Assembly (NCBI GenBank): GCA_000697335.1
Contig: JNEM01016324.1
Coordinates: 1 to 47,421 of the forward strand
DNA from: Conidiobolus incongruus B7586
Lineage: Eukaryota; Entomophthoromycota; Entomophthoromycetes; Entomophthorales; Conidiobolaceae
Reading direction: 5' to 3'
DNA length: 47,421 bases
This document shows positions 1 to 11,429 of this stretch, piece after piece. Each line of letters begins with the position of its first letter. Position 1 is the stretch's first letter. A model generated the notes under the pieces. That model saw only the letters and a list, made by a program, of their open reading frames with translations, was not told the origin of the DNA and ran no database searches. The position numbers and the translations under genes are program-made.

Positions 1-2
1 TA

Positions 3-645
3 CTAACTGCTGCCCATTGCATGGCTGGAAGCAAAGCTCCTTTAAAAGATTTTCAAGTCCATTTACATCGACATGATTTAGATAAAGACCCAGAAATGGA
101 AGATGCTAAAGTTTTCCAAGTTGTTGATAGGTATGCTCATCCAGATTATGATGAACTCTTTCTATATAATGACTGTAAGCTAAAATCCATCTATGATATC
201 AATATCCAAAGTATTAATTTTATTGAACATAGTAGCAATTCTGGTCCTAAATACTACAAGTAATACTCGTAGTAGTATTCGACTTGATGACCAGTTGAAG
301 CATAAACCTGGAATGAGATCTACAGTCCTTGGATGGGGTAGAATTACTCCATCCACTAGGCCATATCCTATATTGCAAGAGGTGGTTGTTCCAACTTATA
401 ATGATACACTCTGTGTCGAAAATTATAAAGAAAAGATTGGCTACACTATTAAGTCAGATATTCAAATTTGTGCAGGATTTATCAAAGGTGGAAAAGATGC
501 ATGTAGAGGCGACAGTGGTGGACCACTATTTACTTATATTGATGATAGACCAGTCTTAATTGGAATTGTAAGCAATGGAGATTGGTTTTGTGGAGCTGAA
601 AAAGCTCCAGGAGCAAGTATAAATTCAAATGATAATATTGAATAG
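3..645 (+). CDS. Trypsin-like S1A serine protease, 5'-partial
   Basis: Endopeptidase of the chymotrypsin fold, normally secreted. The window opens inside the LTAAHC motif, so the signal peptide, propeptide and first beta-barrel start lie outside. The catalytic His codon is at 15-17, Asp is in YNDLAILVL (171-173) and Ser is in GDSGGPL (514-516). Asp six residues before the Ser (KDACRGDS) predicts cleavage after Lys/Arg. An intron at 175-232 (GTAAGC...CATAG) must be removed to give NDLAILVL; unspliced, the frame fails. The open frame runs to TAG at 643-645, before the usual C-terminal strand and helix. The same frame resumes at about 670 with YSRVANFKCWI, which matches the family's end. An intron at 617-679 (AG acceptor at 678-679) would join the two and move the stop to 823-825, but it would delete the YSR residues. 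The 3' end is therefore uncertain and early decay is possible. S1A proteases are uncommon in fungi outside insect- or animal-associated lineages. Confidence 0.85.
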
Positions 646-825
646 TTATTAACATAGTACTTTAATATATATTCTAGAGTGGCAAATTTCAAATGTTGGA
701 TCTTACTTATTTTGATTGAAATTATTGCAGAAATTAAATATACAATAATGAATATTTTAAACATATCTAAAATTTATATAATTCACCGAAATATTAAATT
801 AGATCTTTCTAATTTACTTATATAA

Positions 826-2007
826 TTAAAATTATAATAATGTAATATATTTCCACAAAATATTATTTTTTTTATATTTTAATATATATATTTTAATTGT
901 TAGATATATTCCATTATAATTACAAAAATTCAGTGAGATATTAAATATAATTTCAGATTATTTTTTAAATGTAAATATTTGGTTATTTTTAGGTTATTAT
1001 ACCATTCAGAAATATATTAAATTATAAAATAGAAATAAAAAATTATACATTAGCAAATGAAACTGATTAATATTCCATAAATTTTGAAATTATTAATAAC
1101 TTTAATAATATTGAAATATTGAATCATAATTAAGCAAATTAGATATTGTCAATTTAACAATATGTTTAATTATAGTGTTGTGCTTTATAATAAGCTTTGT
1201 AAATAAAGATCATTGTTAGAAAAGTACTTGTAATTTGGTTTAGTAAATTATTTATTTTTTCTGCTATTTAATATATCAGGACTATATGTCTTAAAGTTTA
1301 CTTACTGTTGAGATGTTGTAGCAGAATATTTGGAAAAAAAATGGAATTCTTCAATCCTTAGCACTTTTGGGTTCAAATAATTCATTCAGTGAGTGACATA
1401 TGATTTGGATAAATTCAAATAAAAGGAGCTAAAGAATATTGTTTGATTATAGACCAACAAATGCACTATAACTTGGAGGTAATATAGACTTAACTATCGA
1501 ATTGAGATGGACGGGTATTTTTGAAATACAACAATAGATAGAATTTTATTGTAATTGAAAAATGATATTCTAATTGAATATTTTGAATAATGCTGTTTGA
1601 ATTTCTTTAAAATTCATATTATCACAATGTAGTAATAATCAAAATGGATATTTGATGAATCAAGGAAGAAAAAATAAAAGCTTATTTACATATTCATATT
1701 TTGACATAATATATTATAGAGTTTTTTCTTATTACTATATCCATTTATCTCTAAACAAAAAATAATAACATGTTAATTAACTTTATATATTAGATAAAAG
1801 AAATTATCTATAAATATATTATTTCAAACAATATTAAAGTTATCAATTGAGCATATATAAGATTAAATGATTTGATAGAAATATTAAAAAATATTAACTT
1901 AATCATGGATTAAATTTGCTTAAATAATGTAAAAATAGCATATAAATTAGTATAAGAAAACAGAATTAAATAAATAAAAACATTGTTTTGAAAAAATATA
2001 GGAATTA
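826..2007. other. AT-rich intergenic stretch
   Basis: Very AT-rich spacer between the protease and tRNA-Asp. The part around 1260-1520 is a little richer in G and C, but no frame is open for a useful length and I recognise no motif. Confidence 0.6.
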
Positions 2008-2079
2008 CTCTCCGACTGGGAATTGAACCCAGGTCACCCGCGTGACAGGCGGGGATACTCACCACTATACTATCGAAGA
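2008..2079 (-). tRNA. tRNA-Asp (GTC)
   Basis: Read on the minus strand, a 72-base cloverleaf folds cleanly. The acceptor TCTTCGA pairs with TCGGAGA (one G-T pair) followed by discriminator G. The D arm has the usual TAGTGGT box, the anticodon stem CCCGC/GCGGG encloses CTGTCAC with anticodon GTC, and the T arm carries GGTTCAATTCC. There is no intron. A run of T follows at about 2000-1980 on the minus strand, as expected for Pol III termination. It closely resembles eukaryotic tRNA-Asp genes. Confidence 0.97.
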
Positions 2080-2676
2080 TTGAAAATTAGAAAACATTTT
2101 TTGATTCAAGGTACGAGAATATGCTTATTTACTAAAATTTCAATTTTTTTATTATTAATCATACTAATATATTTCCCTTTGAATTTATACAACTATTTTT
2201 TTTTTATCAATGTACATTTTCTTTTTTATTTTTACCTAACTTATATAATCTTATATAATACCATTTTAATTTTTAATAAATTTTTTAATTTTTTTTATTT
2301 CCTCAATTTTCAATATATAATTTCATGAATTACTAAAAGTATTTAATTATTTTATCAATTTTATAAAAATCAAGATTTAAGAATTATTTATATTCTATTA
2401 TTTATATTTTTTAACGAATAGTTGAGGAATATAATAATTTGTGAATATCAAATTTTTTTGTTAAAATATTGATTTTAAAGCTAGTGTTTTTTAAATATTA
2501 ATTTAATAATTCAAATTTAAAAGGATTTAATTAACGATTTAATACAACTGAAGAATCATTTTAAGACAAATTTGAAAATTCAAATGATAATAAAAGTGAA
2601 TATATTGGATAAAGTTAATATTAAAATATGTTCAAAAAATTGTACAAAAGCTTCAAAATGGATAGCAATGATTAAA
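2080..2676. other. AT-rich spacer between tRNA-Asp and the acyl-CoA synthetase
   Basis: Low-complexity T-rich and A-rich sequence that would hold the 3' UTR of the minus-strand synthetase gene. A 101-codon plus-strand frame crosses the tRNA and is not a gene. Confidence 0.6.
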
Positions 2677-4858
2677 TTAGTTGGGGATTTGGTTAAAAAG
2701 CTTTTCGATCTGATCCTTATAGGCACTTTGGATATTTCTACGCTTCATCTTCTGAGCAGCTGTCAAGAAATCGTTATCAACAGTCCATTCTTCAGGGGCG
2801 AGGAAAATGCCAGCAATGATTTCAGTACCCTTGAGACCAGAAATTTTGGCTTCGTCAAGGCATGCTTTGTAAACTAACTTGGTAATTTCATCGCTATTGG
2901 AGACTTGTTCGAGATCTTGGGGAATAGTCATACCCTTTTCACGGCAGACGTTCTTAATAGCATCCAAATTGACGACAGCAACAGCGACGGGTTTAGCGCG
3001 TTGGGAGTCAGCACAGACACAAATAGCGTTAATTAATTGATTATTTCTGTATAAAGATTCAATCTTTTCGAGGGCAATATATTCTCCATTAGAAAGTTTG
3101 ACAAGGTTCTTCTTACGATCAATAATGGATAAGGTTCCTCTTGCACTGATTTGAACAATATCACCAGTCTTGAACCATCCATCTTCTGTGAAAGCTTCAT
3201 TAGTTTCTGCTTGGTTCTTGAAATATCCAGAACTGACAGGTTGCCCACGATACCATAATTCACCTTGAGGATTAGCATTCTTATGACTATAACCAGCATC
3301 AGGAACGTCTTTAAGCTTAATTTCAAAAGCAGGAGAAAGCTTTCCAACTTCACCAGGCTTAGCGACATCAGGAGTACCAACAACCGATAATCCACAAATT
3401 TCAGTAAGACCATAACCTTGGATCATTGTGCATAAAGCATCAGTGACGAAATTTTGAAGGGATGCTGACAAAGGAGCACCGCCAGAAACTGCAAGTCTCA
3501 ATCTACCACCAGTCAATTGTTTAATAGAGGAAAATACAAAATCAAACATGCCGTTAGGTAGGTTGTTGGATCTCATAAAGCTCTTAAATGATAAAACAGT
3601 ATTGAAAAGGAATTTAGTAACGGCTCCTGAGCTGTTAACTTTGTTATAAATACCCTTACGGATAGTTTCGTAAACTTGAGGAACGGCAACCAATAAAGTG
3701 GGTCTTAAGGCTTTTAGATCTCCAACACAGTTACGAACTGATGTATCAGTCAAAGTACGTGGGCTAGAATAGCCGATTTGCATACCGACATAGGTGAGAT
3801 AGAAGTCAACAGTAAGGGCTAAAATATGAGCAAGAGGAAGCATACTGATAAAAACGTCTTCTTTGTAAATATAACTGGAAACCAAGTGCTGAACACCACC
3901 AATAATACCAACTATATTGGCATGGCTCAATTGTACACCTTTAGGAGCTCCAGTAGTTCCTGAAGTATACATAATACAACATAAATCTTCTGGCTTTGGT
4001 GGGACTGGTTCATAAGGATTGTCAACACCCAACTTGACCAATTCATCAAACTTAAGTAATTTGATCTCAGGCTTAGATGAAAGTTCTTCAACAACCTTGT
4101 TGTCAGCTAAACCATGATAGATGATGTTCTTGAGATTAGGAACTTGATGAAGAACCTTCAAAATGCTACCAAGGAGTTGGCCACTGGTGAAAAGAGTAAT
4201 GATTTCGCCTTCATTTAAAGCATGAGCAAGACCTTCAGTTCCCAAGGTATCATAAACAGTGACAATGGTCATATTCTGAGTATAAGCACCTATGAAAAAG
4301 AATTAGTATTCAAAGTTAGAGTTTGGAAATAATAATCATATAAATACCAAGAGCAATTGTTTTCCAATAACGACTAAATAAAAAAAATAGTTAATACCAA
4401 ATGATAAATTGATTAAAAAAATGATCTAAATAAAAATTGAGATAAATTGTAAAATTAAATTGTACTTACTTAGTAGGAGCAAAAATACCAACATAGTCCT
4501 TTTCTTTAAGACCTAAATGTCTAAAACCACTTCCAACTTGTTTACAGTATTCACCTAATTCGTCAAATGACCACCAGTCATAATCAGCCAATTGATAGAA
4601 ACTCCACTTTTTGATTTCAGTCTTGATAGCACCGTCAACTTTCTTTTCAATTTCTTTAGTTTCTTCAATTATGTTAACGATTTCACGGTGACCAAAGGCT
4701 TTTTTGGTATTGTGCAATCTAATGGATTCCAATAAGAGGTCATAAACGGTGGTGACGTTTGGAACTTCAGATAAGAGTTGATCTCCGCATAAGTTAGAGC
4801 GATATATGGGGGATTCATCAGGCGCTTGAGAGGGAGCGACTTCTTTCAAGTATCTCAT
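2677..4858 (-). CDS. Long-chain acyl-CoA synthetase (ACSL/FAA family)
   Basis: Activates long-chain fatty acids to acyl-CoA via an acyl-AMP intermediate, normally at ER, peroxisome or lipid-droplet membranes. Three exons are inferred: 4858-4470, a 26-base micro-exon 4373-4348, and 4289-2677. The introns are 96 and 58 bases with GT-AG ends. Joined, they give 675 residues, the usual family length. Visible motifs are the P-loop YTSGTTGAPKG (about residues 246-256), the adenine site GYGLTE (430-435), GWFKTGD (509-515) and the linker and fatty-acid signature from DRKKNLVK to ALEKIE (529-549). The micro-exon supplies RYWKTIALG in the conserved stretch before VTVYDTLG, so it is needed. No peroxisomal SKL tail is present; the protein ends NQIPN. 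It resembles yeast Faa1/Faa4 and animal ACSL, but I cannot assign a paralog. Confidence 0.95.
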
Positions 4859-7129
4859 AACTAATAATGATTATATGATAATAATAATAATAATAATAAT
4901 AATATTAATATTAATAATATTCAGAGATTATCAAAAATTAAAAAGATATAAGCTAATTTATACCAATTGAAAATGAGGAATTTTTGATTAAAATGGATTT
5001 TTATATACAGATTTAACATCATCATCTTAATCAATTCAGGAATATTATTGAATTCGATTTAGGGGTTTGATTGATTATACCACAATAAATGAACAACTGA
5101 CCATATTTGCATTGAATGATATCAACCTATAATATTTGTACAAGCATCCTTTCATACAGGATAGTTTATTAATTAGACTTGATAAATAGCATATCTTTAA
5201 GATTGTAAATGCACCACTAATGCTATCAATGTTGCATAGTGCTGTTTATCAGTGATATTGAATTTAATCAACTTTGTAATTATTTTATTAAATCACACTA
5301 TATTATAATAAACAATTATTGATTATGATTATAAAAGATTATTTATTATTGAAAATTTATTGTATATTTTATTATTTTCATATTTATCCAAAACAACTAT
5401 GAAAATTGTATGATGCAAATAAATGCTATAAGCAAAATCAGTCCATTTTTTTGTTTGAAATTAAATAGATTAAATGTACTGAAAAAACATTCAATTATCC
5501 AACTTAAATTACAATCATCTTTATTAACCTAGTTTATTTTAATTAAGTTTGAATTTTAGTTTATTCAGATTCAATAATTCTAGCCAGTTTTTTATCTTAT
5601 ACTTTGGAACAGATATAAAGTGACATTTTTATCCTTTTATATAATATAACATCTCAAGATAATATAATACATCACTTTTGTATCACTAATATTTAATGAT
5701 TGTTTTATAGATAATGATCAATTATCATATGAAAATATTAAAAATATAATTAATGTTCGGTTTAATAAAAAAGCTAATGTTCAAATTTCGTTTGTAATTT
5801 ATTTCATTTTATTTCTAAATTTAGAATAGTCAATATAATAAACTTTATGAAAATTAAAGAAAAAAACCTAATATTAGTATTATAAATGATATTAAGTCCA
5901 ATTTTTTGAGTATAATAAATTAATATGTTAACTATATTCAATTGATAATATAATTATTTTATAAATTTCATCAAGAAGGGCCGTATAAATTTTCCCAAAA
6001 TAATACTGGTAAAATACAATAACCTTTCATAATTCAATCGGTTCACTTACACATTAATTGGAATCAGAAATCCAATATTTACACAAATGTTAAATCTTAA
6101 AATTATTATTAAATCTGAAAACAAATATTCTCAAAATATGAAAATTGCTGAAATCATTAAATTTGAATCCAAATTACTCTGTTGGTGGTTATATTGCGCT
6201 CAATATTCGGAAAAATCATCCTTTTAATATATCAATAAATTTTCTTAGAAATTGAGAAATTTTTTATATATTAATTCAATCCTATTTGGACATTTGAAAA
6301 ATTTGAGACAAATTGTACTTTCATACATTCAATTCAATTAAATATATTAAGATTCAAGTTGATATAACTATTATAATACAATGTGTATATATCATTTTAT
6401 CATTAATAATAAATTTGCTGATAATTAAACTATTTTAAATAGTAACATTATAAATCCAACAGTAAATATTCATTTTCAACTGATTATGATTTTAAATAAA
6501 CTATTTGAATCAGTCAGAATCATTAATTCAAAACTGGTGTCATATAATTTTGATTAATATATGCGAAATCAATAAAAGTCTAATATATATCAGTAGATAT
6601 TTCATCAACGATTTTAATCACATTATTATATATTAAAGCACCTGGTTAGCAATACATTAAATAACTCCTCACTAATGAAAAACATAAGCTGGATTAGACT
6701 TATATTTACTATGTAGCCCAACTTGTTCAAATAACTCGTTTGAAAGTATGAACTACTATAAAATCTTAGATAGTATTTCCAAATATCATTTGAGTATTTA
6801 GTAGTCAATATAAATATGGTATTAATAAGCGTATTTTTTGCCTAATTACTCAACTGAGATTTTAAAAGTGATATTTAACATTTATTAAAAAAACTTATTT
6901 TTTTGAATATCTAAATATTTTAACAAATAAATATTTAACTATGACTGTTCTATCATATAATCATATTTTAATTTCTAAAAAAATAATTAGATAAAAATAA
7001 ATATATTTAAATATTATTTATCTTCCTGACATTAATTATAATTATTAGAATAATTTATTGATTGCAAAAAGAAATTTATAAAATTGTGAATATTAAACTT
7101 ATATACTTTTTGTATGATATTTGAAGTAC

Positions 7130-7133
<4 letters not shown>
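4859..7133. other. AT-rich intergenic stretch upstream of the synthetase
   Basis: Contains the presumed promoter and 5' UTR of the synthetase next to 4859 and otherwise AT-rich sequence. A 60-codon minus-strand frame at 6626-6808 has no recognisable family and looks accidental. Confidence 0.55.
4878..4905. repeat. (ATA)n microsatellite
   Basis: About nine perfect ATA units directly upstream of the acyl-CoA synthetase start codon, probably within its 5' UTR or promoter. Confidence 0.9.

Positions 7134-7164
<31 letters not shown>
7134..7164. repeat. (TA)n microsatellite
   Basis: About fifteen perfect TA units in intergenic DNA. Confidence 0.95.
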
Positions 7165-7166
<2 letters not shown>

Positions 7167-7495
7167 AATACCTGCGATAATAAAGAATGGATAGATTATT
7201 TTATTTTGACATTATTATGAATTAATCCTTCTTGGATTGAGTAAAAAATATATTATTGCTTAGTTGAGAATTAATATATCTATCATATCAAAATATTATA
7301 AATAATAATAATAATATTTTCTCAAAATATTTTAACAGGCTAATTTTTACTATACATTCTCAGAAATTATTCCTAATTGTATGTTGAAATAAATTCATAT
7401 GATTTTTTTACAATTCCTCAAAAATTGGATAAAATACTTGTAAATTTAATGGTGAAACATTGTATATTATTAAACTATTATATATATATATATAT
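7165..7495. other. AT-rich spacer left of the solo LTR
   Basis: No gene is seen. It ends in a short (TA)n run that was the insertion target of the LTR. Confidence 0.5.
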
Positions 7496-7829
7496 TGCAA
7501 GGCTTCTGGGAAGTAGTCTTGCAATAAAGATCACGTGAATTCGATGAAACAGGCCAAAAACAACTAACAAGATACTTTAGAGGAGTTTTATTAAAATATC
7601 AAGATGTAGGGCTTGGCTCTGATCGAAGTGATCGTCTAGCAAATGTCTGTCCAGTGACTATTTTATAGTGTGGTTGATCCTTTGCCAATGTGTTGGAGCT
7701 CTAACTTCTGTTATAGTCTGGAATTTTCCATTGTGCAAGGATTGTTCCTGATATTTGTAAGTGGATTACATCTGGAATCTTGACGGACGGTTAAAGTTGA
7801 AAGGCGAGCGGACCTCCCGATCCGCGACA
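7496..7829 (-). mobile_element. Solo LTR, probably Ty3/gypsy-type retrotransposon fossil
   Basis: A 334-base island much richer in G and C than its surroundings sits exactly inside a (TA)n run. On the minus strand it starts TGTCGCGG and ends CTTGCA, so it has the TG...CA ends of an LTR. An AATAAA polyadenylation signal lies in its second half. ATAT or ATATAT flanks both ends, consistent with a 4-6 base target duplication, although the repeat makes its exact length ambiguous. No internal coding region or second LTR is present, so it is a solo LTR left by recombination. Its unusual base composition suggests a rather young insertion compared with the AT-drifted neighbourhood. Family assignment rests on LTR form only. 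Confidence 0.72.
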
Positions 7830-9053
7830 ATATATATATATATTATATTCAAATTGTTTTATTCTATTATTATATTTTATTGATATTGTTAAAAGCTATC
7901 ATAGTAAATAGGCTAAAAAAATTTTTAATTATTCACATTGATTTTTATGATTTCATAAAATATTATATATAGTTATAATTATAAAACTTTATCAAATTCA
8001 AAATATAAACAAATTAATATTAAAATATATAATTTTATGAATGTCAAAGAATACTCCGTAAATCAATATTGAAAAATCCATATGACAATAATGATTTTAA
8101 TATTTTTGTTTATTAAATCATAAACAACATATTATTCTTATATTTTTAATATGTTTAATATTAAATATCATGAAATAATTAATTTATTTATAAATTAATT
8201 CAAACTAATATTTAAATTTGATTAACAAAGGTTTAGATTAAATTTATATGAATAGAAAATAAATTTTAAATATATTTTCAAAAAGATTACTATTTATAAT
8301 ATTATTTTTGAAAGCAATGATACCCTAATTGTATATAAAAAGGTAATTATTTAATAGATTTGGTATTTATAATTTGATAATATTTTTTAAATTGAATTTA
8401 ATAATAATAAAACTTAAAATATTAATACATGATATAAGTATTGAGCAAATTATTATTATCACTAAAATAATTATTAATAATATGATAGATATTCATAAAT
8501 TGCTAACATTAGGTGAGGAATATATTATTTAATTTTAATAGAAAAATTGAAACGCTCATATTTTTGTTTACACTATTCGTAAATTTATATTTTCAATATT
8601 TATATAGTTAATTATAAAAGTAATATAATAAAAATAAATAACTAGAGAATATTATTGAATTTGATAATATATGTTCAATATTTTTATGGAGAGATTAAGG
8701 CAAAAATGATATAAAATTAGTAATGTTTTTCTTCAATAACTTATATCTAATAAAGCCTAATATATAATAGCTAGCTTATTTTTTTCATACTCAATCTTTA
8801 TTCATAAAGTTAATAAAAAAATTATTTATTAGAATTGTGAATTAGGTAAAATTATAAGTAGTTAAATTAATTCAATTTATATATCATTTTATATTAAATT
8901 AAAAGTTTTTAACTAATAATTTTTTTTATTCTATAAGGTATAATTATTGACAATTAATATAAATAATCATTAAACTCAAATTTGTTTCCATGCTATTTTA
9001 AATGAATTGAAATTTGTGAATGATTGGAAAATCTAATAAAATATAATATATTA
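7830..9053. other. AT-rich spacer between solo LTR and mariner
   Basis: Extremely AT-rich. No open frame or structured element could be supported. Confidence 0.55.
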
Positions 9054-9083
9054 GTGCAGAAATTAAGTAATGGCACAATTTTA
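9054..9083. repeat. Mariner copy 1 left terminal inverted repeat
   Basis: Matches the reverse complement of the right end: GAAATTAAG is shared, followed by AATGGCA in both, with a few mismatches. Confidence 0.88.
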
Positions 9084-9144
9084 AAATTAAAATTAAACTA
9101 ATAAATTAATAAATAATATATAAAATTTAATGAATAATATAAAA

Positions 9145-10179
9145 TTAATAGCCTCTTTTATTATTAATAACTCTTTTCCATACCTTTGGTAAGCTTCTAA
9201 TACCTAAAAAACAGTTCTTTTTATTAAGGACTGAAATTTGATGTTTCATGAACCAATTTAATTTGTTTGCAGGAATTTTTTTTCCTGTAAGCTGTTTTTT
9301 TAATTGTCCAAAACAATTATAATCACATGGATTATAATCAGGTGAATATACTGGATGTGGTAACTCCCTCTAATTTTTTTTATATAAAAAATCTTTTACA
9401 GCTTTAACTTTATGTATTTTGCAATTATCATGTAAAATAATAAGTGTCCTTAATTTATATTGAGAACACCATTTAGAAATTGTTTTATTTAAAAAAGTAA
9501 TATATAACTTACTATTAATTAATTTTCCTTGAGGTATTAAATAAGAAGACCATATACCATTATAATCCATTACAACAATTAACATTTGCTTATATTTAAA
9601 GTGCTTATTCATTGGAATTTGTGGAGGGGATTGATTTGGCTTAACCCAACATCTTGTTTTATTTTTAGGTAAAGGATTATATAAAGGAATCCAAGATTCA
9701 TCAATTGTAAGTATTCACTGTAAAAACCTTTGTTTTTGGTTATACCTTAATAAGTTTAGTTTAGCTATAGCTACTCTAGTTTTCTTTTAAGTTTCTGTTA
9801 AATTATAAGGTATCTATTTTGCATTTTTATTAATTAATCTAAGTTTAAACTTAAGTAAATATAACATGCTTGTATAATTAATATTAAATTGCTTTAATAG
9901 TTCTCTAGCAGAAATAAAAAGGTATTTCTTAATATATTTTTTTATTCTATTGGTAAGTGAAAGAGTAACAGTAGAAATTGGTCTTTTAGATTTTGGTAAA
10001 TTTTGAATAGTGTCCCTTCTAGCTTTAAAATCACAAATCCAGTGATATATGGTAGTTTTAAATAAAGCACCATCTCTATAAGCTGTTTGCAAGTTTTGGA
10101 TGATTTTAGAGGGTTTATGGTTAAGTTTTAAAGATACAAAAATAAAAGCCTTTTGATAATTACAATCTGGTTTAAGCAT
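9145..10179 (-). pseudogene. Mariner D,D34D transposase, decayed
   Basis: Cuts and pastes the surrounding element. The N-terminal 121 codons (10179-9814) hold a helix-turn-helix DNA-binding region with QNLPKSKRP near the domain boundary. The catalytic core follows: first Asp in TIDESWI, second in LHDNCKIH, third in YSPDYNPCDY. There are 34 residues between the second and third Asp, the mariner spacing. At least four in-frame stops interrupt the frame: after INKNAK, after YNLTET, just before ILTIDES, and a TAG at the position where copy 2 keeps Trp (NNW). The element cannot encode its own transposase. Confidence 0.9.
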
Positions 10180-10337
10180 GATTAAATTTAAGTGTAAATT
10201 TTAAAATCAAAATATTTTAATAAAAAAAATAATTAAAATTGAATATATATATATAGTTTGAAAATATTTATTTTCCTATATATTTTATATATATATAATC
10301 TTTCAAAACATATAATATGTTTGAAAGATCAGAAATT

Positions 10338-10367
10338 AAAAAATTTGCCATTTCTTAATTTCCATAC
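10338..10367. repeat. Mariner copy 1 right terminal inverted repeat
   Basis: Inverted partner of 9054-9083. The TA at 10368-10369 is the flanking target site. Confidence 0.88.
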
Positions 10368-11429
10368 TAATATTTAGATTTATATATAAGTTATATATCA
10401 TATATTATTGTCTATTTAGTCTTACAGTATTTTTATTCTATGATCAATATTAATTAATAATGTTTCATTTTCAGATACTATATCGTATTATATAAAAACT
10501 TTATTTGAATATTAATATATTTTTAAGACTCTAACTTGGTTTATTATATATAATGTTCTTATTGATATATCAATAAATATCTACATTATACATGTATAAC
10601 AATATTCTACTTGTTTATCTAAAATTTAATTAAATAATCTAGGAAAATTGTATTGAATATTTTTTTCACAAGGTGATGAAAAGCAACTTGATGTATAATA
10701 TATTGCAATATTTTATTAATATTATTGGTGAGCTGCTTTTTACTATATCAGATATAAAATAAGATATCAAATAAATTTAACTGTTTTAAAATTATATTTA
10801 CTTTTGTTTGAAAAATTAATTAATTTATATTAATAAAAAACTATAAAATGATAATATTACAAATCTTGTATTTATTAAATAAAAATTTATATTATCTAAT
10901 TATTTAATATTATTTGATTAGAAATATGAAAAATTTATAAATAATCAAATATTAAATATAAAAAATATTAAATCAAATACTTTTAAAATAATTAATAATA
11001 TAAATTTATATACTATTAAAATATATCTTAGGCAATAATAATAAAAGTAAATTAATCTTATATAGTTAATATATTAAAAATTAAATAATATTTTCTATAC
11101 TTATATTTTGATAATATTTTTTAGTTTTCAAAAGTTTGTATTTATGAAAGAATAATAATAAATATTAAGTGATAAATTTTAAAAAAAATATTAAAAATAT
11201 ATGAACTAAATTTTGAAAATAACTAAAAAACAATATTAGAAAAAATATTATACTATATTTTAAAGATAAATTAATATATTGAAATTTATTTTTCATTTAA
11301 TTATATTGATATATAATAAAAATAAGGGTTTTGATTAATAAAAATTAAGTCTAATTAAAAATTTAAGGATAAAAGTATATATTATGAAATTTTTTATCTT
11401 TATATATTAATGAATTCAATAGTTGATAT
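10368..11429. other. AT-rich spacer right of mariner copy 1
   Basis: Very low GC. Probably the 3' side of DAD1; nothing else recognised. Confidence 0.55.

Larger units (their letters stand above)
9054..10367 (-). mobile_element. Mariner-type (IS630/Tc1/mariner) DNA transposon, copy 1, both ends present
   Basis: A 1314-base element bounded by TA dinucleotides (9052-9053 and 10368-10369), the target duplicated by this superfamily. Its ends are inverted repeats of about 28 bases with mismatches, reading GTGCAGAAATTAAG from the left and GTATGGAAATTAAG from the right. One decayed transposase on the minus strand fills it. Length, TA target and D,D34D transposase all fit mariner. Just inside the right end an imperfect palindrome (about 10297-10330, arms ATCTTTCAAA/TTTGAAAGAT) could form a hairpin. 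Two further copies lie at 44590-45455 and 46147-47421. Confidence 0.92.

Noticed and set aside
2023-2328. 101-codon plus-strand frame.
   Set aside because: It starts inside the tRNA-Asp gene and continues into T-rich low-complexity sequence; the hydrophobic translation is a base-composition artefact.
6626-6808. 60-codon minus-strand frame.
   Set aside because: No family recognised, AT-driven composition, no neighbouring exon or conserved motif.
7496-7829. A structured noncoding RNA or tRNA-like gene, because of the high GC.
   Set aside because: TG...CA ends, an internal polyadenylation signal and matching TA-repeat flanks fit a solo LTR better, and no cloverleaf or known RNA motif was found.
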